Assembly: GCA_902805855.1 (NCBI GenBank)
Contig: CADCUJ010000014.1
Coordinates: 1-50,909 of the forward strand
Reading direction: 5' to 3'
Source of the DNA: an uncultured Nocardioidaceae bacterium
GTDB lineage: Bacteria > Actinomycetota > Actinomycetes > Propionibacteriales > Nocardioidaceae
Length of the DNA stretch: 50,909 nt
Below, in pieces: positions 46,075 through 50,909 of the stretch (the stretch's first letter is position 1; every line of letters starts with the position of its first letter). Under the pieces are notes generated by a model, which was not told where the DNA came from, made no database searches, and saw only the letters and a list, made by a program, of their open reading frames with translations. The translations under genes and the position numbers were made by a program.

Positions 46075-47621
46075 GCCCGGGAGCCACGCATGGCGCCGAG
46101 GTCCGTCTCGACGCCGTGTCGTGGCGCCCGGCCGGAAGAAAGACCCCGATCCTGGACCGGCTCGACCTGAGGATCGAGGCCGGGGAGAAGGTGCTCCTGG
46201 TCGGCCCCAGCGGTTCCGGGAAGTCGACGCTGCTTCGCGCGATCGCGGGCCTGCTGCTCACCGCTGACGTGGGCGAGCTCGCGGGACGGGTGAGCATCGC
46301 AGGATCGCCGCCGCAGGACTCGCCCGGCCAGGTAGGACTGCTCCTCCAAGACCCGACCGCGGGGCTGGTGGCCGGCACCGTCGGCCGGGACGTGGCCTTC
46401 GGGCTGGAGAACACCGGTGTTCCCCGCCCGGAGATGCCGCACCGGGTGCGGCGAGCACTGGAGGCGGCCAGCTTCCCCTACGGCGAGGGACGGCGGGTCG
46501 ACACGCTGTCCGGAGGAGAGACCCAGCGGCTGGCGCTGGCAGGCGCCCTGGTGATGCACCCACGGGTGCTGCTGCTCGACGAGCCGACCTCGATGCTGGA
46601 CGAGGAGAGCTCGGCCCGGGTGCGCGAGGCAGTGCTCGGCTCGGTGCACGCCACCGGCAGCACGCTGGTCGTGGTCGAGCACCGGCTCGGCCCGTGGGTG
46701 CCGCACATGGACCGATGTGTGGTCCTCGACCCCGCCGGCCGCGTGGTCGCCGACGGACCGCCTGGGCCGCTGCTCCGCGGCGACCGTGCTGCGTTGGCCG
46801 GCCAGGGAGTCTGGGTCCCCGGGATGGCCGTCCCCGAGCCTCTCGCAGTGGACCCGTCCCTGGTGGCTCCGCAGGACCCGGCGCCAGGTGACGAGCCGAT
46901 CGTGGTTGCCGACGACGTCCGGGTCGTGCATCGCTCGCCGTTTCGAGACGTCGGCTCCCGAGGTCACCGGCGACCCGCCCTCGATGGGGTCTCCGGTGAG
47001 CTGCGCGCGGGACGCGGCCTGGGCTTGACGGGACCCTCGGGTGCCGGCAAGTCCACCCTGCTCGCGGTGCTGGCGGGTCTGCAGCATCCGGACTCGGGGT
47101 CCTGTCGGATCCGGGAGGAGTGGTCCGGCCACAAGGGCCGTTCCGCGTCCCGCCTCTCCTCGAGCGAGTTGGCCCGGCGGCTCGCCTGGGTTCCGCAGAC
47201 CCCCGAGCACGGACTGGTGCGCGGCACCGTGATCGACGAGCTGATGCTCGCCTCGACCGCTCTGGGGCTGAGCCGAGGCGCCGCGATGGCCCGCGCCCGT
47301 GGCCTGCTCGAAGTGCTCGGCCTCTCCGCCCTGGCCGACACGAACGCTCACCGGCTCTCCGGCGGTGAGCAGCGCCGACTCGTCGTCGCGGCAGCACTGG
47401 TGCACGGGCCGGCCGGGGTGCTGCTCGACGAGCCGACGGTCGGGCAGGACCGGCTGACCTGGTCGGCGGTTACCGGCGTCTGCGCGACGGCACGGGCTGC
47501 CGGGGCAGGCATCGCGGTCGCGACCCACGACGTCGCCGCGCTCGACGTGCTGGCCGGTGACGGCCGGGGCAGCGTGCTACGGCTGGATCAGGGCCTCGTG
47601 GTCGGAGGTGTGACGCCGTGA
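46071..47621 (+). CDS. ykoD: YkoD-like duplicated ABC ATPase of the ECF transporter
   Basis: 516 aa if started at CTG 46071. Two ABC domains: the first has Walker A GPSGSGKST, signature LSGGETQRLALAGAL and Walker B VLLLDEPTSMLD; the second has GPSGAGKST, LSGGEQRRLVVAAAL and VLLDEPTVGQD. It energises YkoE with YkoC. No ATG, GTG or TTG occurs in frame between the ykoE stop and GTG 46116, and that GTG would remove the first ABC strand (AEVRLDAVSW). CTG 46071 overlaps the ykoE stop as CTGA, echoing the GTGA overlaps elsewhere. The start is therefore uncertain; the product is not. Confidence 0.85.
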   Translation: MSPGATHGAEVRLDAVSWRPAGRKTPILDRLDLRIEAGEKVLLVGPSGSGKSTLLRAIAGLLLTADVGELAGRVSIAGSPPQDSPGQVGLLLQDPTAGLVAGTVGRDVAFGLENTGVPRPEMPHRVRRALEAASFPYGEGRRVDTLSGGETQRLALAGALVMHPRVLLLDEPTSMLDEESSARVREAVLGSVHATGSTLVVVEHRLGPWVPHMDRCVVLDPAGRVVADGPPGPLLRGDRAALAGQGVWVPGMAVPEPLAVDPSLVAPQDPAPGDEPIVVADDVRVVHRSPFRDVGSRGHRRPALDGVSGELRAGRGLGLTGPSGAGKSTLLAVLAGLQHPDSGSCRIREEWSGHKGRSASRLSSSELARRLAWVPQTPEHGLVRGTVIDELMLASTALGLSRGAAMARARGLLEVLGLSALADTNAHRLSGGEQRRLVVAAALVHGPAGVLLDEPTVGQDRLTWSAVTGVCATARAAGAGIAVATHDVAALDVLAGDGRGSVLRLDQGLVVGGVTP

Positions 47622-48370
47622 CTGAGGATCTGGGGACGGTGGCCGGTGGCCGCCCACGCTACGGACCCCTTTCGCTGCTGGCCGCCTCGCTGCTGCCCGT
47701 CGTCGGCGCGACGGCCATCCACTCCGCCGCGGTCGGCCTGGTCTGCGTGGGCGTGCTCCTGGTCCTCGGGCTGTTCGTGACGCGGCGGTGGCGGTCGACC
47801 TCGCGACTGCTCGGTTTCGGGGTCGTCGGGGCCGCATCGGTCATGGTGTCGACCTGGCTGTACGGCGGTCGAGACCTCGACGTCGCGCTCGGTGCCGGGA
47901 TGCGGGTGCTCTACATCGTGATCCCTGCGGCGACCCTGACGCCGTACCTCGACCCGAGCCGGCTCGGCGACCACCTCGGGCAGCGGTTGCGTCTGCCCGC
48001 CCGAGCGGTGGTCGCAGCAACGGTGGCGCTCGAGCGTCTCGAGTCCTCGGGCCGTCAGTGGCAGCAGATCGCGCGAGCACGCCGCGCGCGCGGGGTGGGT
48101 GCCGACGGCAGCGTGGCGAACCGGGTCCGGGTCAACGCCTCGATGGCGCTGTCCTTGCTGGTGTCGACCATGCGGATGTCGGGCGCGATGTCCCTGGCGA
48201 TGGATGCTCGCGGGTTCGCCGCCGCACAGCAGCGGACCTGGGCGGAGCCGGCTCCCTGGCAGTGGCGGGACACCGGCATCCTCCTGGTCGGAGTGGCCCT
48301 CGCCGCGCTGCCGTGGACCCTGATACTCACCGGTTTCGCAGCGCACACTTCGTTAGACTTCGCGGGGTGA
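47618..48370 (+). CDS. ykoC: YkoC-like transmembrane (T) component of the ECF transporter
   Basis: 250 aa. Several membrane helices and the two coupling motifs of EcfT proteins, ARRARGVG and MDARGFAAA, which contact the ATPase. It completes the ykoEDC set. GTG 47618 overlaps the ykoD stop by 4 bp (GTGA) and its own stop overlaps the next gene in the same way. Confidence 0.9.
   Translation: MTEDLGTVAGGRPRYGPLSLLAASLLPVVGATAIHSAAVGLVCVGVLLVLGLFVTRRWRSTSRLLGFGVVGAASVMVSTWLYGGRDLDVALGAGMRVLYIVIPAATLTPYLDPSRLGDHLGQRLRLPARAVVAATVALERLESSGRQWQQIARARRARGVGADGSVANRVRVNASMALSLLVSTMRMSGAMSLAMDARGFAAAQQRTWAEPAPWQWRDTGILLVGVALAALPWTLILTGFAAHTSLDFAG
48354..48359 (+). promoter_or_regulatory. Internal -10 box (TAGACT) for the PAP2 gene
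   Basis: TAGACT lies 7 nt before GTG 48367, inside the end of ykoC, which suggests that the PAP2 gene also has its own leaderless transcript, independent of the riboswitch. Confidence 0.5.
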
Positions 48371-49428
48371 AACGGCAGGCTTATGCCCTCCTGGTGGGCG
48401 TAGCGGTGATGACCGGCACCCTCGCCGTGGTAGCCAGTCTCGCCGTCGACGTGCCGATCCGCGACCCGGAGGGGTTCCTCGGCCCGTCATGGCTTCGGCT
48501 GCCGTTGTTCGCCGTCGGCGCCGTTGTCATCGACGTCCTTCCCCGATCGGCCTGGCGGGCTCGCCGCGCCCCTCGCCGGTTCATGACCGAGGCCCGCACG
48601 ATCATCCGGGAGCACTGGACCCGCGATCGGGTGGTGCTGGTGGTGGTCGGGCTGGCTGCCTTCTACGTGACCTATGTCGGCTACCGAAACCTGAAGAACG
48701 TCTTGCCGTTCGTGCGAGAGGTCAAGTACGACCTGATGCTCAAGGAGTGGGACCTCACGTTGTTCCTGGGCGCCTACCCCGCCGACGTGTTGCACACCGT
48801 GCTCGGCACCGGGGTGACGGCCGAGGTGCTCTCGGTGGTCTACCTGGTCTTCTTGCCGTTCGTGCCGTTGTCCTTGACCGCCTGGCTGGTCTGGTCGCGC
48901 AACATCAGCTTCGGCTACTGGTACGTCACCGCGCAGTGCCTGTGCTGGGCACTCGGGACCGCGAGCTACTACGCGATTCCATCCCTGGGCCCGGCCTTCC
49001 AGTCGGTGTGGCTGCTCGAGGACCTCCCGGAGACCGGCGTCTCCGCCCTACAGGACTCGCTTGCCTACGGGCGCGAGGACGTCCGCTTCTTCGACCCTCT
49101 CTACGAATCGGTGCAGAGCGTCGCCGGCTTCGCCTCGCTGCACGTCGCGGTGACCCTGTGTGCCGCGTTGGTCGCCCACTACACGGTCCGCCACGCCTGG
49201 ATCCGCCGGTCGCTGTGGGTCTTCTTCGCCTTGACCGTCGTCTCGACGATCTACTTCGGCTGGCACTACATCGCCGACGACGTGGCCGGCGCCGCGATCG
49301 CGATCTTCTCGGTGTGGATCGGCGCTTTGGCGACCGGTCAGAAGTTCGACAGACACGGCCGGGCGTCACATCCGACGACGACGACCGCTGAGGTTCCGGT
49401 GGAACAGGACGCTGTGCGGCACGGGTAA
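48367..49428 (+). CDS. PAP2-family membrane phosphatase/transferase
   Basis: 353 aa, about seven or eight membrane helices. The PAP2 catalytic motifs are FASLHVAVTLCAAL (S-x-H, with the first catalytic His) and YFGWHYIADDVAG (G-x-H-x3-D). The C-terminal phosphatase-like domain resembles Aur1/inositol-phosphotransferase-like proteins of actinobacteria, so a lipid or glycolipid phosphate is a likely substrate (inference). GTG 48367 overlaps the ykoC stop by 4 bp. It has no evident link to thiamine. Confidence 0.85.
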   Translation: MKRQAYALLVGVAVMTGTLAVVASLAVDVPIRDPEGFLGPSWLRLPLFAVGAVVIDVLPRSAWRARRAPRRFMTEARTIIREHWTRDRVVLVVVGLAAFYVTYVGYRNLKNVLPFVREVKYDLMLKEWDLTLFLGAYPADVLHTVLGTGVTAEVLSVVYLVFLPFVPLSLTAWLVWSRNISFGYWYVTAQCLCWALGTASYYAIPSLGPAFQSVWLLEDLPETGVSALQDSLAYGREDVRFFDPLYESVQSVAGFASLHVAVTLCAALVAHYTVRHAWIRRSLWVFFALTVVSTIYFGWHYIADDVAGAAIAIFSVWIGALATGQKFDRHGRASHPTTTTAEVPVEQDAVRHG

Positions 49429-49482
49429 ACATATTCGCGTCCGGCGCCGCCCGCTGTTCGCCGGCCGATACACTTCTCGCAC

Positions 49483-49524
49483 GCAGAGGCCCCGCCTTTC
49501 CTCCCAGTAGGGCGGGGCTTCTGC
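49483..49524. terminator. Rho-independent terminator after the PAP2 gene
   Basis: GCAGAGGCCCCGCC (49483-49496) pairs with GGCGGGGCTTCTGC (49511-49524), 14 bp with one G-T pair, around a 14-nt loop. The T-tract is poor, as is common in high-GC actinobacteria. Confidence 0.8.
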
Positions 49525-49652
49525 CTGTCTGCCACCAGCCCGCGGCCGACGTGAGCGGGACCGAAATGACATCCTTGTAGTTCGTCAAGCCGACACGCCG
49601 TGGTGCAGAAGGTATTTCTGTGAAAACTGTTCCGTTTGTGACTGATGAGCAC

Positions 49653-49658
49653 TAGCGT
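49653..49658 (+). promoter_or_regulatory. -10 box candidate (TAGCGT) for the last gene
   Basis: TAGCGT lies in an AT-richer stretch. It would give a leader of roughly 130 nt carrying the GNRA-capped hairpin. No well-spaced -35 is obvious. Confidence 0.35.
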
Positions 49659-49745
49659 GCCGAAGGCGGCCTTCGAGCCGGCGTGAGCGTCGCCGTCCAG
49701 ATGCTGGCCTGGGAGGGTCAACCGAGGAGCCGCGGTACGGATAGG

Positions 49746-49779
49746 GGCCCACGGGCCACCGCGAGGTGGCCCGTGGGCC
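49746..49779 (+). promoter_or_regulatory. Perfect 15-bp hairpin with GCGA tetraloop in the 5' leader
   Basis: GGCCCACGGGCCACC (49746-49760) and its exact complement (49765-49779) enclose GCGA, a GNRA loop. It ends 5 nt before the AAAGGGA ribosome binding site (49785-49791), so it could stabilise the leader or affect initiation. Confidence 0.7.
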
Positions 49780-49797
49780 GACCGAAAGGGACAGCGC

Positions 49798-50909
49798 GTG
49801 CACCGCAGCCGTGGCGACCGAGCAGCAGACCAGACACCGATGGCACGCCGAGGACCGCGCCTCGTGGCCGGACTGACGGCAGGCGTGGTGCTGGCTTCCC
49901 TCCTGTTCGCCGCACCCCCTGGGTTCGCCGACGACGCCGACGAGCCTGCACGGGCCTTCCCCAGCGAAGACGACGTGGAAGCCGCCCAGGGACGGGCTGC
50001 GGAGAAGGCGCAGGACGTCGCGGCGATCAAGGCGTCCCTGCTGCTGGCCAACCAGCGGCTCGAGCAGGCGGCAGTGCACGCCGAGCAGCAGTCGGAGGCG
50101 TACAACGGGGCGATGTGGCGGCTCCAGCTCGCTAAGGAGGACGTGGTCGCCGCCCAGGCCGACGCGGAAGCCGCCCGGGCGACCGTCATCCGGCAGCGAG
50201 ACGCCATCGGCCTGCTGATGGCCGAGTCGTACCAGAACGGCTCGGAGCTCACCGCTCTGGGCGCCATGATGGGGCAGGACGGTCCAGCCGGAGTGCTCGA
50301 CCAGTACGCCTCGTTCCATGGCGCCTCCGAGAGTCTGGAGGCCGACTTCGACCGGTTCGCCGCCTCCGACTCGCTCGCCCGCGTGTTCGAGCGTGACGCA
50401 CGAGAGGCCAGGGCCGAGCAGGAGCGCCTCGCCGGTGAGGCGCGAGCAGCACGAGACGCCGCCACCGAGGCGGCAGCCGAGGCGCAGCTGGCGGCGACCC
50501 AGATCGCGGCGGAGAAGGAGCAGCTGATCCGCGAGCTCGCGCGCGCACAGAACGTCTCCTTCGCGATGGCACAGCAGCGGCAAAGCGCGCTGGAGGAGAT
50601 CGCCCGCCGTCGCGCCGAGGAACGCGCCCGCGCCGAGGCCGAGGCGGCCGCCCGCAGGGAAGCCGCTCGGCAACGGGCGCTGGAGGCTGCCGCGCGTGCC
50701 GAGCGGGAGGCCGCGGCCAAGGCGCAGGACCGCGCGGAGGCGCAGGAACGCGCAGAAGCGCAGGACCGCGCCGAGGCGCGCGCCCGGGCGGAGGCCAAGG
50801 CGGCACGGGACCAGGCGCGGGACGCCCGGGAAAGCGCACGGGCCGACGCGCGGAACCGCAAGCCAAAGCGCGAGACCGGATCAGCTCCGCCGCCACCCCC
50901 GCCGCCTCC
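49798..50909 (+). CDS. Secreted coiled-coil protein, N-terminal part (probable cell-wall hydrolase; runs off the right edge)
   Basis: GTG 49798 follows AAAGGGA at 7-nt spacing, and the frame stays open for 370 codons to the window end. A basic N-terminus and hydrophobic core (LVAGLTAGVVLASLLFAA) form a signal peptide cleaved near PGFA-DD. Residues about 50-215 are coiled coil with AESYQNGSELTALGAMM, a pattern found in the N-terminal halves of NlpC/P60 peptidoglycan endopeptidases. A long Ala/Glu/Arg/Gln repeat region (AEAQDRAEAQERAEAQ-like, about 265-355) and a poly-proline run follow. The catalytic domain would lie outside the window, so the enzymatic role is inferred. ATG 49840 is an alternative start. 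Confidence 0.8.
   Translation, partial: MHRSRGDRAADQTPMARRGPRLVAGLTAGVVLASLLFAAPPGFADDADEPARAFPSEDDVEAAQGRAAEKAQDVAAIKASLLLANQRLEQAAVHAEQQSEAYNGAMWRLQLAKEDVVAAQADAEAARATVIRQRDAIGLLMAESYQNGSELTALGAMMGQDGPAGVLDQYASFHGASESLEADFDRFAASDSLARVFERDAREARAEQERLAGEARAARDAATEAAAEAQLAATQIAAEKEQLIRELARAQNVSFAMAQQRQSALEEIARRRAEERARAEAEAAARREAARQRALEAAARAEREAAAKAQDRAEAQERAEAQDRAEARARAEAKAARDQARDARESARADARNRKPKRETGSAPPPPPPP

Larger units (their letters stand above)
49429..49797. other. 369-bp intergenic region with terminator, promoter and structured leader
   Basis: No gene is seen. From left to right it holds a strong terminator (49483-49524), a locally AT-rich promoter-like region with TAGCGT (49653-49658), an AAGG-CGG-CCTT repeat and a perfect 15-bp hairpin just before the ribosome binding site of the last gene. 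The sequence between about 49666 and 49745 has no match that I can assign to a known riboswitch. Confidence 0.6.

Noticed and set aside
49525-49797. c-di-AMP (ydaO) riboswitch before the coiled-coil protein gene
   Set aside because: Such riboswitches often precede cell-wall hydrolase genes, but I could not find the conserved core blocks (for example the GAACCCG-CAGCTAACC-like segment).

Overview
This window is chromosomal DNA of a very GC-rich (about 70%) actinobacterium. Codon use, many GTG starts and the gene content (BldG, MarP, a K+-independent H+-pyrophosphatase, a Tad pilus locus with a DUF4244 pilin) fit Propionibacteriales, most likely a Nocardioides-like organism; this is inference from remembered gene content, not a database search. 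Most of the window follows an ancestral actinobacterial gene order that I recall from Mycobacterium tuberculosis (crp-nth-TlpA-Nudix-marP-ephE ... acs ... Rv3662c-Rv3661-ssd-tad) and from Streptomyces (helicase-bldG-anti-sigma-hppA ... methyltransferase-topA-tmk-holB-peptidase-tRNA-Thr).

Layout. 1-5030: the 5' part of crp (leftward), then rightward nth, a TlpA-like lipoprotein, a CoA-pyrophosphatase-type Nudix enzyme and the periplasmic protease MarP, meeting a leftward EphE-like hydrolase and a holin-X membrane protein. 5159-12282: leftward ion and carbon uptake genes: NhaA, an ArsB/NhaD-type permease with a CBS protein, and an acetate operon (DUF485, actP, acs) preceded by a near-perfect Crp box. 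12404-14667: a methyltransferase, a small protein whose start codon lies in a palindromic operator, and a catalytically degenerate Fic-fold protein. 14930-21122: a leftward HAD phosphatase and the rightward ssd-tadABC-pilin-tadE-tadG-like pilus operon. 21140-24799: a LapA-like membrane protein, an MrfA/YprA-type helicase, and divergently bldG with an anti-sigma-like partner. 24987-32125: hppA, a sulfotransferase, a GlfT2-type glycosyltransferase and a methyltransferase. 32208-41182: topA, an MFS-thymidylate kinase fusion, holB, a secreted peptidase, a ureohydrolase, a 21-bp tandem repeat and tRNA-Thr(CGT). 41417-45173: a GNAT acetyltransferase, a PIG-L deacetylase, a thiolase and a glutaryl-CoA-dehydrogenase-like enzyme. 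45241-49428: a TPP riboswitch controlling a YkoEDC thiamine-precursor ECF transporter, followed by a PAP2 phosphatase. 49798-end: a secreted coiled-coil protein that runs off the window.

How the genes work together. Acetate is imported by ActP and activated by Acs, probably under cAMP-Crp control. NhaA, the NhaD-like permease and the H+-pyrophosphatase manage Na+/H+ balance. The tad cluster builds a Flp-type pilus, although no prepilin peptidase is present here. TopA, Tmk and HolB serve DNA replication. BldG and its neighbour form a partner-switching module. A recurrent TANNNT box 6-7 nt before the start codon marks about ten genes as probably leaderless.

The most noteworthy items are the degenerate Fic protein, the self-overlapping palindromic operator at 13327-13342, the hydrolase lacking its nucleophile, the anti-sigma-like protein lacking its N-box Asn, the two-hairpin TPP expression platform, the absence of a normal start codon for the YkoD-like ATPase, and the tandem repeat beside tRNA-Thr.
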